56,316 nucleotides of DNA. Source: Alloprevotella sp. Lineage in GTDB: Bacteria; Bacteroidota; Bacteroidia; Bacteroidales; Muribaculaceae. The position numbers and the translations under genes were made by a program. The notes beneath the pieces are model-generated. The model was not told where the DNA came from. It was given only the letters and a program-made list of their open reading frames with translations, and ran no database searches. Positions 24,918-34,744 of the stretch are shown here, piece after piece. The stretch covers positions 1-56,316 of the forward strand of contig JAMPIE010000016.1 of the NCBI GenBank assembly GCA_023663135.1, read 5' to 3'. Every line of letters begins with the position of its first letter. The first letter of the stretch is position 1.

Positions 24918-25841
24918 TTAGGGGTGGAGTCGAGCGTAGTTGCTGAGGATGGAGGGAGAAAGATAAGCGCCGGAGCGCAAGATGCTGTCGGGCTTCATCC
25001 CGGCGGCGCGTATCATCCTAAGGCCTATGAACCGCCCCATGCGGCCGGGGGAGTCGGGGCTTATGTCGGGGGTGGAGGGACCCGGCGCCATCATTCGTGT
25101 TATGGTGCCTGGGGAGTCGGAGAAGAGGAGGTCGGAGGCCAACAGGCGATGCCAGGCCTCGTCTTCGTGTGCCACGGCCTCGTCCCATTCGCGCTCGGTC
25201 CACCCCATGATGGCGGCTCCGTCGCCGATGCCGAGCATATCGCTCGCCTTGGCTATGAGAGCTCCCTCATAGGCCATGCGGCTCAGGAGGGTGGGGGCGG
25301 CTATGGTGTCGGGGAAGGGGTGGATGGAAGCTGTCCAGGCTTCAGCCACGTCGAGGGGAAGGTGGGAGAGGGTCTTGTTGCGGCGGATATGAATCGGCAT
25401 GGAGCCATAGCCCTCATAGTCGGGGCCAAGATAGTGGTTGAGGGCCACGAAGATGATGGTGTCTACGATGGCCACGCTTTGGCTATAAGGGGAGATGACG
25501 CCATAGACGCGCCCCGGCAAGGAGTCGATCAGCCCAAGGGGGGCGGTGGCCTCGTCAAGGGGCGGGAGGAGGCGCTCGGTGTCGGGGCCGAAGACCTGCC
25601 AGGCGCGCGAGGCGGCCTCGACGCGGAGCAGAGAGTCGCGCAGGGGCTCGGATAGGGGAGGGTTGAGGCCTCGAGTGACAAAGAGCCAGGCGTCGGCTGC
25701 GGCCTCCATGTCGGGGGCGATTGAGTCGGCCATGATGGCATGGTCGAGTCGCGCAATCTCCACCCTCCGGCGCTCCCCTGAGGGGGATGAGCATGAGACG
25801 AGCAAGGCAATGAGGATAAGGGCGGGCAAAAGGCGTTTCAT
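24918..25841 (-). CDS. gldB: GldB-like gliding-motility lipoprotein
   Basis: A 307-residue predicted lipoprotein: signal LLPALILIALLVSCSS with Cys17 as lipidation site. The core segment VALNHYLGPDYEGYGS followed by IRRNKTL and a WTASIHPFP region matches what I recall of GldB homologues, with later MAYEGALIAKASDMLG and WTEREWDEA also typical. GldB is needed for gliding in Flavobacteria; in non-gliding Bacteroidales the homologue's function is unknown. It is upstream of the TonB-dependent receptor gene on the same strand. Confidence 0.7.
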   Translation of the reverse strand: MKRLLPALILIALLVSCSSPSGERRRVEIARLDHAIMADSIAPDMEAAADAWLFVTRGLNPPLSEPLRDSLLRVEAASRAWQVFGPDTERLLPPLDEATAPLGLIDSLPGRVYGVISPYSQSVAIVDTIIFVALNHYLGPDYEGYGSMPIHIRRNKTLSHLPLDVAEAWTASIHPFPDTIAAPTLLSRMAYEGALIAKASDMLGIGDGAAIMGWTEREWDEAVAHEDEAWHRLLASDLLFSDSPGTITRMMAPGPSTPDISPDSPGRMGRFIGLRMIRAAGMKPDSILRSGAYLSPSILSNYARLHP

Positions 25842-25874
25842 AGAAATAAAACGTCGGGTGGGCTGAAAGGTTTG

Positions 25875-25910
25875 GCGCCGGGCCCCGGCAATGAAGCCGC
25901 GGCCCGGCGC
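25875..25910 (-). terminator. Strong G+C hairpin downstream of ilvA
   Basis: GCGCCGGGCC (25875-25884) pairs perfectly with GGCCCGGCGC (25901-25910), 26 bases beyond the ilvA stop. On the minus strand the following sequence (AAACCTTTCAG) has a poor T-run, so it may terminate only partly before gldB. Confidence 0.55.
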
Positions 25911-25936
25911 GCTGTTTACGTCGATGCTATAGATAC

Positions 25937-27133
25937 TTATTCCACCTCGAAGGAAGCGGCGCGGAGGGCCTCCTTGATTTCCTTGACGTGGGCATGGTCG
26001 CGCGTCTCGAGCTCGATGAGCAGACGGCAGCCATTGACATTCTCAGAGTCTACTCGGTCATGCTTCACAGAGAGGATATTGCCGCCATGTTTGCCGATGA
26101 CGGTGCATATCTCGGCGAGCTGCCCGGGCTTGTCGGAGGCTTGGATGGCGAGGTTGCAGTCGCGGCCGGCCTTGACCAGGCCGCGGGCAATGACGCGATT
26201 GAGCGAGGTGACGTCGATGTTGCCGCCCGATACGAGACACACCACCTTCTTGCCCTCGAGGGGGAGCTTGTGGAAGAGGACGGCAGCCATGGGGGTGGCG
26301 CCGGCGCCCTCTGATACGAGCTTCTGCTTCTCAATGAGATAGAGAATGGCGGCTGCCACTTCGTCGTCAGACACGGTGACTATCTTGTCGACATATTTCT
26401 TGACCATCTCAAAGGTGTTGACGCCCGGCTCTTTCACGGCTATGCCGTCGGCGATGGTGCTGACAGAGTCGAGGCGGATGCGCTCGTTGCGGGCCACCGA
26501 CTCGGCCATCGAGGGCGCTCCCTCGGCCTGCACGCCATACACCTCTATGTTGGGCTTCAGGGTCTTGAGGGCAAAGGCTACGCCGGAGATGAGGCCGCCA
26601 CCGCCCACGGGGACAATGACTGCGTCAACATCGTCCATCTCTTTGATAATTTCGAGGCCGATGGTGCCCTGACCCGCTATCACCAAGGGGTCGTCGAATG
26701 GGTGTACCAGTGTATAGCCATGCTCCTTCTGGAGCTCGAGGGCCTTGGCATAGGCGTCATCATAGACGCCGGGCACGAGGCACACCTCTGCGCCGAGAGC
26801 TTTCGTAGCCTCAATCTTGGAGATGGGAGCTCCGGCGGGGAGGCAGATGATGCTCTTGATGCCGTTGTGGGTGGCGCCAAGGGCCACGCCCTGTGCATGG
26901 TTGCCGGCTGAGCAGGCAATCACTCCCTTGGCCTTCTCCTCGGGGGAGAGCTGTGATATTTTGTAATAGGCGCCGCGGAGCTTAAAGGAGCCGGTGTGCT
27001 GGAGGTTTTCGGGCTTGAGGTAAACTTCGCAGTCGGTGATGCCTTTGACCGGGCCGATGAGGCGGGGGTGGCGAGCAACGCCCGACAATACTTTGGAGGC
27101 GTTGAAAACTTCGGAGATATCGAGTTCTGCCAT
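25937..27133 (-). CDS. ilvA: Threonine ammonia-lyase (threonine dehydratase) with ACT domain
   Basis: A 398-residue PLP enzyme deaminating threonine to 2-oxobutyrate, the entry to isoleucine synthesis. The PLP lysine is K51 in HTGSFKLRGA; the substrate loop SAGNHAQGVA and phosphate-binding PVGGGGLISG are present. Residues about 325-398 form one ACT domain (NLAIQASDKPGQLAEI), so it is the short form with a single regulatory domain, as in many Bacteroidota and catabolic enzymes; whether the effector is isoleucine or valine cannot be read. It lies between the PBP and gldB genes on the same strand. Confidence 0.92.
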   Translation of the reverse strand: MAELDISEVFNASKVLSGVARHPRLIGPVKGITDCEVYLKPENLQHTGSFKLRGAYYKISQLSPEEKAKGVIACSAGNHAQGVALGATHNGIKSIICLPAGAPISKIEATKALGAEVCLVPGVYDDAYAKALELQKEHGYTLVHPFDDPLVIAGQGTIGLEIIKEMDDVDAVIVPVGGGGLISGVAFALKTLKPNIEVYGVQAEGAPSMAESVARNERIRLDSVSTIADGIAVKEPGVNTFEMVKKYVDKIVTVSDDEVAAAILYLIEKQKLVSEGAGATPMAAVLFHKLPLEGKKVVCLVSGGNIDVTSLNRVIARGLVKAGRDCNLAIQASDKPGQLAEICTVIGKHGGNILSVKHDRVDSENVNGCRLLIELETRDHAHVKEIKEALRAASFEVE

Positions 27134-27182
27134 GATGGTTTATATGATATATGAGGTGTGGGTTTGATTGGTTGCTTTTTGA

Positions 27183-29546
27183 TTAGTCAAAGACTCCTTC
27201 GATTGACTCCTCTTCGGCCATGGAGTCGGGGTCGGTGGCTGGACCGAAAAACTCTCTCTCGCATAGGTCGAACGTCGGGGCCGGGAATTGCTCTGTCTGG
27301 GAATAGGGGAGGGTGGGGTCGGCATAGACCTTGCTCATGAAGCGGCCATAGATGGGGAGGGCCATTGAGGCTCCCTGGCCCATGGCCATCCCGTTGAAGT
27401 GGATGTAGCGCTCATCGCCTCCCACCCATGTGCCCGAGACGAGCGAGGGGGTGAAGGCCATAAACCATCCGTCGGAGTTGTCGTTGGTTGTCCCGGTCTT
27501 GCCGCCGGTGGGGGCGGTGATGTTAAAGGGGGCTCGGCGGATGCGATTGCCAGTGCCGGCGTCTACCACGCTTTGGAGCATGTTGACCATCTTATACCAT
27601 GCTTTCTCGGAGATTACCTCCGTCTGCCTCGGCGCAAACTCAGAGATGATGTTCCCCTGGGCGTCGGCTATGGCGGTGACAAAGAGGGGGTCGGAGCGCA
27701 TCCCATGATTGGCAAAGGCTGAGTAGGCTGTCACCATCTCCTTGACCGACACGTCGGCCGGGCCGAGGCAGAGCGACATCACGGGGTCGAGGTGGCCGGT
27801 GATGCCAAAGTTGTGCATGGTCCTGACGAGCTCTGAGGGGGATAGCTCGGCTATGAGGCGGGCTGAGATCCAGTTGTTGGAGTTGGTCAAGGCCCAGTGG
27901 AGGGAGACCATCTCGCCCACTCGCGCCGATCCGGAGTTGCGCGGCGTCCACATCTTGCCGTTCTCGTCATAGAGCACCGGCTGGGTGTTTGAAAACTCGT
28001 CGCAGGGGGTGAAGCCCTCTTCCATGGCATAGGTATAGAGGAAAGGCTTGACGGTGGAGCCTATCTGGCGGCGTCCGGTCGACACCATGTCATACTGGAA
28101 GGCGGCAAAGTTGGGACCGCCAACATAGGCTTTCACCTGACCGGTGAGGGGGTCCATCGACATAAAGCCGGCGCGGAGGAAGCTCTTGGTGTAGAGTAGG
28201 GAGTCGAGCGGAGTCATGACGGTGTCGACAGGCCCCATGGCATAGGTGAACACCTTCATGTCAACGGGCTTGCGGAAGGCGGCTTCAATCTCGGCGTCGG
28301 ATGCTCCGCTTTTTTTCATGGCGCGATAGCGGTCGGTCTGCTTCATGGCGCGGGCAATGAGCGACTTCACCGTGGCCTCAGATGCCTCGTTGCGGTTGGA
28401 GGTGTAAGGGGCATATTTGCTCCCCTTTTTCTCGCGGAAGAAGGCTGGCTGGAGGGTCTTTGACAGATGCTCCACGACGGCCTCTTCGGCATATTGCTGC
28501 ATGCGCGAGTCGATGGTGGTGTAGATCTTGAGGCCGTCGGTATAGAGGTCATATTTCGAGCCGTCGGGCTTGGGGTTTTTCTCGATCCATCCGTAGAGGG
28601 GGTCGGTGTGCCACGCAATGGAGTCGGCTGTGTATTTGTCGCGCTCCCAGGCGGGATAGTCGGCCTTGGAGGGCTTTTTGGCGCGGAGCATGCGCCTGAG
28701 CTCTTCGCGGAAATATGGAGCGGGGCCCTCTTTGTGGTCCACCTTGTGGAAGGAAAGTGTCAGGGGAATGGCTTTAAGGGAGTCGAGCTCGGCGTCGGTT
28801 ATCATTCCGGCTTTGTTCATCTGCTCCAGGACGGTGTTGCGCCGGTCGCGTGTGCGCTCAGGCTGCCTCACGGGGTTGTAATAGGCCGGGTTTTTCACCA
28901 TGCCCACGAGTGTGGCGGCCTCCTCGATGGTCAGGTCTGATGGTCTCTTGCCAAAGTAGACCCAAGCGGCGCTCTTGATGCCCACGGCATTGTAGAGGAA
29001 GTCAAACTGATTGAGATACATCTTGATGATCTCATCTTTGGAGTAGAATCGCTCGAGCTTGACGGCAATCATCCACTCGATGGGCTTCTGAAGGGCACGT
29101 TCAATCAGGCCTGAGCTCTCGGGTGAGTAGAGCTGCTTGGCGAGCTGCTGAGTGATGGTGGAGCCGCCGCCGGCATTTTTCTGCCTCAAGAGGAGGGTCT
29201 TGAAGATTACGCGCGAGAGGGCACGCCCATCGATGCCTGAGTGGTCGCGGAAGCGGGAGTCTTCGGTGGCAATGAGGGCATCCACGACATGGCCCGAGAT
29301 CTCGTCCATGTCGGCGTAGACGCGATTGCCGGTGTTGCGGAAGTAGCGGCCGAGCTCCTTGCCGTCGGAGGTGTAGACGATGGATGCAAAGCGGTCGGTG
29401 GGGTTTTTAAGGTCTTCAACGGCGGGCATGTAACCGATCACGCCATTGTAGACCAGAACGAAGAAGATGGCCACAAAGGCCACTCCGGCTGCAAAGATTG
29501 TCCAGAGAAGGCCAATGATGAGGCGTTGACGGGGCTTGAGCGACAT
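27183..29546 (-). CDS. Class A penicillin-binding protein (PBP1A type)
   Basis: A 787-residue bifunctional peptidoglycan synthase. One N-terminal membrane span (about 12-35) anchors it. The GT51 glycosyltransferase domain shows ATEDSRFRDHSGID with the catalytic Glu near residue 97, and GGGSTITQQLAKQLY. The transpeptidase domain has the active serine in GSTVKPFLY near residue 500, SxN in LTNSNNW and KTG in GGKTGTTNDNSDGW. The C-terminus is short and acidic. It lies 54 bases after ftsE, and the two may be co-transcribed. Confidence 0.94.
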   Translation of the reverse strand: MSLKPRQRLIIGLLWTIFAAGVAFVAIFFVLVYNGVIGYMPAVEDLKNPTDRFASIVYTSDGKELGRYFRNTGNRVYADMDEISGHVVDALIATEDSRFRDHSGIDGRALSRVIFKTLLLRQKNAGGGSTITQQLAKQLYSPESSGLIERALQKPIEWMIAVKLERFYSKDEIIKMYLNQFDFLYNAVGIKSAAWVYFGKRPSDLTIEEAATLVGMVKNPAYYNPVRQPERTRDRRNTVLEQMNKAGMITDAELDSLKAIPLTLSFHKVDHKEGPAPYFREELRRMLRAKKPSKADYPAWERDKYTADSIAWHTDPLYGWIEKNPKPDGSKYDLYTDGLKIYTTIDSRMQQYAEEAVVEHLSKTLQPAFFREKKGSKYAPYTSNRNEASEATVKSLIARAMKQTDRYRAMKKSGASDAEIEAAFRKPVDMKVFTYAMGPVDTVMTPLDSLLYTKSFLRAGFMSMDPLTGQVKAYVGGPNFAAFQYDMVSTGRRQIGSTVKPFLYTYAMEEGFTPCDEFSNTQPVLYDENGKMWTPRNSGSARVGEMVSLHWALTNSNNWISARLIAELSPSELVRTMHNFGITGHLDPVMSLCLGPADVSVKEMVTAYSAFANHGMRSDPLFVTAIADAQGNIISEFAPRQTEVISEKAWYKMVNMLQSVVDAGTGNRIRRAPFNITAPTGGKTGTTNDNSDGWFMAFTPSLVSGTWVGGDERYIHFNGMAMGQGASMALPIYGRFMSKVYADPTLPYSQTEQFPAPTFDLCEREFFGPATDPDSMAEEESIEGVFD

Positions 29547-29600
29547 ATCGGTGGGAGAGGGAGGCTATATAAAGGTTGGGTAGGAGGTTTGATTGTGTGG

Positions 29601-30281
29601 CTATTCTTCAAGACGGTGGTTGCGGCAATAGACCACTCGCCCCGGATAACGGTCAACGAGCTGCATGTTGTGGGTGGCCATGACGACGGCCGTCCCCCTT
29701 GAGGAGATCTCTTGGAGGCGCTCGACTATCTGTTCGCCGGTGATGGGGTCGAGATTGCCGGTGGGCTCGTCGGCCAAGATGAGCTTGGGCTTGTTGAGCA
29801 GGGCTCGGGCTATGACTATGCGCTGTTGCTCGCCCCCCGAGAGCTCGTGGGGCATCTTGTAGGCTTTGTCTTGCATCCCCACTTCGGCGAGCACTTCACG
29901 GATGCGCAGGTCGCGCTCGGCGCGGTCGGTCCAGCCGGTGGCGCCGAGGACAAAGGCTAAGTTGGCATGGATGTCGCGGTCAGTCAGCAGCTGGAAGTCT
30001 TGGAAGACGATGCCTATGCGCCGGCGCAGATAGGGGATGTCGCGTCGGCGAAGGTGGGTCAGGTCGTAGTCAAAGACGCGAGCGCGCCCCGAGGCGATGG
30101 GGGTCTCGGCATACATTGACTTGAGGAGTGTAGACTTGCCGCTCCCAACGCGCCCTATGAGGTAGACAAATTCGCCGGGGTCGAGGGAGAAGTCAACGTC
30201 AGTGAGCACCTGGAGCGACTGGCGCTCAAGGGTCACGCCTGAATAGGCTACGAGTTTGCTTTTGCCGAGGATATGGTCCAT
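29601..30281 (-). CDS. ftsE: Cell-division ATP-binding protein FtsE
   Basis: A 226-residue ABC ATPase. Walker A is GRVGSGKS at 43-50 (Arg where Pro or Gly is usual), Q-loop FQDFQLL, signature LSGGEQQR, Walker B LILADEPTGNLD and the H-loop ATHN. The tight fit to FtsE rather than a generic ABC importer subunit rests on length and the FVYLIGRVGSGKSTLLK start. FtsE works with the membrane protein FtsX to regulate periplasmic cell-wall hydrolases at division; no ftsX is adjacent. It is 32 bases after recQ. Confidence 0.85.
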   Translation of the reverse strand: MDHILGKSKLVAYSGVTLERQSLQVLTDVDFSLDPGEFVYLIGRVGSGKSTLLKSMYAETPIASGRARVFDYDLTHLRRRDIPYLRRRIGIVFQDFQLLTDRDIHANLAFVLGATGWTDRAERDLRIREVLAEVGMQDKAYKMPHELSGGEQQRIVIARALLNKPKLILADEPTGNLDPITGEQIVERLQEISSRGTAVVMATHNMQLVDRYPGRVVYCRNHRLEE

Positions 30282-30313
30282 GATGCCGAGGAGGATGGAT
30301 GGTGGTGAGAGGG

Positions 30314-32512
30314 TCAGTTGCCCATTTCTGATAGAAAATGGATGCGCATGAGGCGTATCTCATCCTCGGTGTAGACGTCGCCGTAGTCTTCGATGGCCTC
30401 GTCGAGGTCGCCGCTCTCGCTCTCTTTGAAATATTCGATGAGCTCCTCCTGATCGTCAGGGTCGAGGCGCTCGTCGAGCTCATATTTGATGTTGATGCGG
30501 ATGCCGGAATAGACTATGGCTTCGAGCTTCTCGAGGAGGGCGTCAAAGTCGAGGCCTTTTGACTCGGCTATGCCTTCGAGGGGCACTTTACGGTCAACGG
30601 CCTGGATGATGGCTATCTTTACATTACTTTTATTGGCCACGGAGCGTACCACCATATCCTCCGGCCGCTCAATCTCATTGTCTTCTACATGTCGGCGGAT
30701 GATGTCGACAAACTCCTGGCCGTAGCGCCGAGCTTTGCCCAGCCCTACGCCTGATATGTTGGCGAGCTCCTCGATGGTGATGGGGTAGGTGGTGGCCATG
30801 GCTTCCAGTGAGGGGTCCTGGAAGATGACATATGGGGGGAGCGAGTGGCGTGCCGCCACTTGCTTTCTGAGATCCTTAAGGATGGAATAGAGCTCGGGGT
30901 CGGCGGCACAGCCGGCGCCCCCTTTGACGGAGTAAGAGTCTTCTTCTTCTCCATTATAATCAATATCTTCCACTATCTTGAATGATTTGGGATGAGCAAT
31001 AAACGCGCGCCCGGCGGGGGTGAGCCGCAAGATGCCGTAGTTTTCGATGTCGCGGTCGATGTAACCGGAGATGATTGCCTGTCGGATGACAGCCGAGAGG
31101 TGTCGATCTTCAAGGTCGGAGCATGAGCCGAAGATGTCGAGCTGGTCGTGTCGGTAGGTACGTATGTCGCCTGAAATATGCCCGCGCAGAAGGTCAATGA
31201 TATGCTTGGCCTTAAACTTCTCTTTGAGTTGCTCGATGGCATCGAGCACTGCGAGGAGGTCTTCTCGGGCCTCTTTGGAGGGCTTGGGGTGGAGACAGTT
31301 GTCGCAGTTGCCGCAGTTGTCGGAGCTATATTCTTCGCCAAAGTAATGGAGGAGCACCTTGCGGCGGCAGATGCTGCTCTCGGCATAGGAGGCTGTCTCT
31401 TCAAGAAGCTGGCGGCCAATCTCTTGCTCGGCCACCGGCTTGCCTTGCATAAACTTCTCCATCTTGCGGAGGTCTTTGGGAGAGTAGAAGGTGATACACT
31501 GACCTTCGCCGCCGTCGCGCCCGGCGCGCCCGGTCTCTTGGTAATAGCCTTCGAGGCTCTTGGGCATGTCGTAGTGGATCACGTAGCGGACGTCGGGCTT
31601 GTCAATGCCCATGCCGAAGGCTATCGTTGCCACTATGACATCCACTTGCTCGGTCAAGAAGAGGTCTTGATTTTCTGAGCGTGTGGCTGAGTCCATGCCG
31701 GCGTGGTAGGGACGCGCTTTGATGCCGTTGACGTTGAGGAGCTCGGCGAGCTCTTCAACCTTCCGGCGGCTGAGGCAGTAGATGATGCCGCTCTTCCCCT
31801 CGTTTTGGCGTATGAAGCGGATGATGTCGCGGTCGATGGAGTCGGTCTTACGTCTGATGTCATAGTAGAGGTTGACTCTATTAAAGGAGCTCTTGAAGAC
31901 GTCTGCATCAAGCATCCCGAGGTTTTTCTGGATGTCGTGTTGCACCTTGGGGGTGGCCGTTGCCGTCAAGGCAATCATAGGCCGCTTGCCTATCTCGTTG
32001 ACAATCGGGCGGATGCGGCGATATTCGGGTCGGAAGTCGTGACCCCATTCCGAGATGCAGTGGGCCTCGTCTACGGCATAGAAGGAGATGGGAATGGAGC
32101 GGAGAAACTCCACGTTCTCTTCTTTGGTGAGGCTCTCCGGGGCCACGTAGAGGAGCTTTGTCTTGCCCGATGAGACGTCGTCTTTCACTCGGTCGATGGC
32201 GGCGCGATTGAGCGACGAGTTGAGGAAGTGGGCCACGGAGTCGGCCTCGGAGAAGTTTCTCATGGCATCCACCTGGTTTTTCATCAGCGCAATCAGCGGG
32301 GAGATGACTATGGCGGTTCCCTCCATCATCAGAGCCGGGAGCTGATAGCATAGGCTCTTGCCTCCGCCGGTGGGCATGAGGACAAAGACGTCGTGCTCAT
32401 CGAGGAGTGCTTTAATGATAGCTTCTTGATTGCCTTTAAAGGTGTCAAAGCCGAAGTGGCGCTTGAGCTCTGCGGTGAGGGAGGCTGATGATGGGGTGGA
32501 TGGGGAGGGCAT
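30314..32512 (-). CDS. recQ: ATP-dependent DNA helicase RecQ
   Basis: A 732-residue 3'-5' helicase. Walker A is LMPTGGGKS (K52), motif II is VDEAHCISEWGHDFRPEY including the aromatic-rich loop, and the second RecA lobe holds VATIAFGMGIDKPDVR. A zinc site follows (CRR, then CGNCDNC), then a winged helix and an HRDC domain (about 560-640). The C-terminal 90 residues are acidic. The gene follows clpX, preserving the tig-clpP-clpX-recQ order known in Bacteroides, where it functions in recombinational repair. Confidence 0.95.
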   Translation of the reverse strand: MPSPSTPSSASLTAELKRHFGFDTFKGNQEAIIKALLDEHDVFVLMPTGGGKSLCYQLPALMMEGTAIVISPLIALMKNQVDAMRNFSEADSVAHFLNSSLNRAAIDRVKDDVSSGKTKLLYVAPESLTKEENVEFLRSIPISFYAVDEAHCISEWGHDFRPEYRRIRPIVNEIGKRPMIALTATATPKVQHDIQKNLGMLDADVFKSSFNRVNLYYDIRRKTDSIDRDIIRFIRQNEGKSGIIYCLSRRKVEELAELLNVNGIKARPYHAGMDSATRSENQDLFLTEQVDVIVATIAFGMGIDKPDVRYVIHYDMPKSLEGYYQETGRAGRDGGEGQCITFYSPKDLRKMEKFMQGKPVAEQEIGRQLLEETASYAESSICRRKVLLHYFGEEYSSDNCGNCDNCLHPKPSKEAREDLLAVLDAIEQLKEKFKAKHIIDLLRGHISGDIRTYRHDQLDIFGSCSDLEDRHLSAVIRQAIISGYIDRDIENYGILRLTPAGRAFIAHPKSFKIVEDIDYNGEEEDSYSVKGGAGCAADPELYSILKDLRKQVAARHSLPPYVIFQDPSLEAMATTYPITIEELANISGVGLGKARRYGQEFVDIIRRHVEDNEIERPEDMVVRSVANKSNVKIAIIQAVDRKVPLEGIAESKGLDFDALLEKLEAIVYSGIRINIKYELDERLDPDDQEELIEYFKESESGDLDEAIEDYGDVYTEDEIRLMRIHFLSEMGN

Positions 32513-32589
32513 TTGGAGGGGAGGCTGGGAGGGGTTGAGTGATGATGGATTGGTTGAGGTGGATTGGCGGGAGGAGAGGATTGAGGTGG

Positions 32590-33885
32590 TCAGGCGTGGG
32601 TGGTGTCAAAGTTGGCTTTGCGCAGCTGGTCGAGTGCAAAGTCGGCTGTGACCGTAAATTTCTTTTTCTTCGATGAGGGGAGCTCATACATGGGATCGAT
32701 CATGATTGACTCCACGATGGCCCTGAGACCGCGCGCTCCGAGCTTATATTCAATGGCTTTGTCGACGATGAGGTCGAGAGCCTCGGGGGTGAAGGAGAGC
32801 TCCACTCCGTCCATCTTAAAGAGCTTCGTATATTGGCGGATGATGGCGTTCTTGGGCTCGGTAAGGATGCGGCGCAGTGCATCGCGGTCAAGCGGCTCTA
32901 AGTTGGTCAAGATGGGGAGCCGGCCTATGATCTCAGGGATAAGGCCGAAGCTCTTGAGGTCTTGCGGGGCCACGTGGTGGAGCAGGTTGTCGCGGTCCAC
33001 GCGCGAGCGGGCGTTGTCGGCGCCGTAGCCCACCACATGGGTGTTGAGCCTCTGGGCAATCTTACGCTCGATGCCGTCAAAGGCGCCGCCGCAGATGAAG
33101 AGGATGTTTTTGGTGTCGACCGGTATCATCTTCTGCTCGGGGTGTTTGCGGCCGCCTTGGGGCGGGACGTTGACTATCGAGCCTTCGAGGAGCTTGAGCA
33201 GGCCTTGCTGGACTCCCTCGCCCGAGACGTCGCGCGTAATCGAGGGGTTGTCGCTCTTGCGGGCAATCTTGTCAATCTCGTCGATGAAGACGATGCCCTT
33301 CTGGGCAGCCTCCACGTTGTAGTCGGCGGCTTGAAGGAGGCGGGTCAGGAGGCTCTCCACATCTTCGCCCACATAGCCGGCCTCGGTGAGGACGGTGGCG
33401 TCGACGATGGTGAAGGGCACGTCGAGCAATCGAGCAATGGTTCTGGCCAAGAGGGTTTTGCCTGTTCCGGTGGGGCCAACGAGGATGATGTTGCTCTTCT
33501 CGATGTCAACATCGTCGTCAGTGTCGGAGCCGGCTTGGGAGAGGCGCTTATAGTGGTTGTAGACGGCCACGGCAAGATATCTCTTGGCGGCGTCTTGGCC
33601 GATGACATATTGGTCGAGGAAGGCTGTGATCTCGGTGGGCTTGGGGATTCCCTTGAGTGATGCGGAGCCTCCGCTCTTTATCCCCTTGGCCTTTCCGTTG
33701 TTGCCTCTGCCGCCGATATTATATTCCTCCATATACTCGGCTATCATCTGGTCGAGGCGCTCGACGCAGTCAGAGCATATAAAGGAGCGCTGGTCGGCTG
33801 ATGGGACCATCACAATGGAGTTGTTGGCCTCCTGTCCGCAGAAGGAGCAGCGTACCTGGTCGTGTGAAGATGATTTCTTAGCCAT
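32590..33885 (-). CDS. clpX: ATP-dependent Clp protease ATP-binding subunit ClpX
   Basis: A 431-residue AAA+ unfoldase delivering substrates to ClpP. The N-terminal C4 zinc finger is seen as CSFCG and CSDCVE, the Walker A as GPTGTGKT, Walker B as [12 protein letters not shown], and the arginine-rich sensor region as [11 protein letters not shown] near the C-terminus. Length is normal. Its start lies 5 bases after the clpP stop, so both are made from one mRNA. Confidence 0.97.
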   Translation of the reverse strand: MAKKSSSHDQVRCSFCGQEANNSIVMVPSADQRSFICSDCVERLDQMIAEYMEEYNIGGRGNNGKAKGIKSGGSASLKGIPKPTEITAFLDQYVIGQDAAKRYLAVAVYNHYKRLSQAGSDTDDDVDIEKSNIILVGPTGTGKTLLARTIARLLDVPFTIVDATVLTEAGYVGEDVESLLTRLLQAADYNVEAAQKGIVFIDEIDKIARKSDNPSITRDVSGEGVQQGLLKLLEGSIVNVPPQGGRKHPEQKMIPVDTKNILFICGGAFDGIERKIAQRLNTHVVGYGADNARSRVDRDNLLHHVAPQDLKSFGLIPEIIGRLPILTNLEPLDRDALRRILTEPKNAIIRQYTKLFKMDGVELSFTPEALDLIVDKAIEYKLGARGLRAIVESIMIDPMYELPSSKKKKFTVTADFALDQLRKANFDTTHA

Positions 33886-33890
33886 GTCGA

Positions 33891-34583
33891 TTAATGTTTG
33901 GCGCGGACAAGCACTTGGTCGATCATCCCATAATCTTTGGCCTCGTCGGCGGTCATCCAGTAGTCGCGATCGCTGTCGCGCTCCACTTTCTCAAAGGGCT
34001 GCCCTGAATGTTCGGCTATGATGTTGTAGAGCTCCTTCTTGAGCTTCTGTATCTCGCGAGCGGTAATCTCAATGTCAGATGCCTGACCCTGGGCGCCGCC
34101 CATTGGCTGGTGGATCATGACGCGAGAATGGCGCAGGGCAAAGCGCTTCCCCTTCTGGCCGGCCACGAGGAGCACTGCGGCCATCGAGGCGGCGATGCCG
34201 GTGCAGATGGTGGCCACGTCGCTCTGGATATATTGCATCGTGTCATAGATGCCGAGGCCGGCATAGACCGAGCCGCCGGGGGAGTTGATGTAGATGCTCA
34301 CATCCTTGCCGGGGTCGGCCGAGTCGAGGTAGAGCAGCTGGGCTTGGATTACGTTGGCTGTGTAGTCGTTGACCTCTGTGCCGAGAAAAATGATGCGGTC
34401 CATCATCAGGCGTGAGAAGACATCCATCTGAGCCACGTTGAGCTGACGCTCCTCGATGATGGTGGGGGAGATGTAGCTTGCGCTCACGATTGATGAGCTG
34501 TTGACGGCGCTTATATACTGGTCAAGCGCCAGGCCGTTAAGGCCCATATGCTTTGTTGCGTAATTGCGAAAATCGTTGTTCAT
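33891..34583 (-). CDS. clpP: ATP-dependent Clp protease proteolytic subunit ClpP
   Basis: A 230-residue serine protease that forms the tetradecameric Clp chamber. The catalytic serine is S133 in [11 protein letters not shown] and the histidine H158 in MIHQPMGG; the third acidic residue is in ERDSDRD (201-207). The start at 34583 (MNNDF) is preferred over 34628 because a promoter (34662-34631) overlaps the extension. The N-terminus is somewhat longer than in E. coli, suggesting a propeptide removed on maturation. Upstream tig has its own terminator. Confidence 0.96.
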   Translation of the reverse strand: MNNDFRNYATKHMGLNGLALDQYISAVNSSSIVSASYISPTIIEERQLNVAQMDVFSRLMMDRIIFLGTEVNDYTANVIQAQLLYLDSADPGKDVSIYINSPGGSVYAGLGIYDTMQYIQSDVATICTGIAASMAAVLLVAGQKGKRFALRHSRVMIHQPMGGAQGQASDIEITAREIQKLKKELYNIIAEHSGQPFEKVERDSDRDYWMTADEAKDYGMIDQVLVRAKH

Positions 34584-34630
34584 GTGTCTATAGTGATAAG
34601 CCGTCGCCTCGTGGCGCGGCAAATTCAATT

Positions 34631-34662
34631 CAAAGTTACGGAAAAATTTTTATCTCTGCAAA
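34631..34662 (-). promoter_or_regulatory. Promoter of the clpP-clpX genes
   Basis: On the minus strand TTTG (34662-34659) and TAACTTTG (34638-34631) are separated by 20 bases. Predicted start near 34627 gives a leader of about 44 bases. Confidence 0.7.
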
Positions 34663-34692
34663 AAAGCGTGCGAAAATAATGAAAATAAAAAA

Positions 34693-34717
34693 GTCGCCGG
34701 CCTCGCGGGCCGGCGAC
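34693..34717 (-). terminator. Terminator of tig
   Basis: GTCGCCGGCC (34693-34702) pairs perfectly with GGCCGGCGAC (34708-34717) over a 5-base loop. On the minus strand it is followed by a T-rich tail (TTTTTTATTTTC), a standard intrinsic terminator 28 bases after the tig stop. Confidence 0.88.
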
Positions 34718-34744
34718 GATATTGTATGAGGGAGCGTGGGCTCC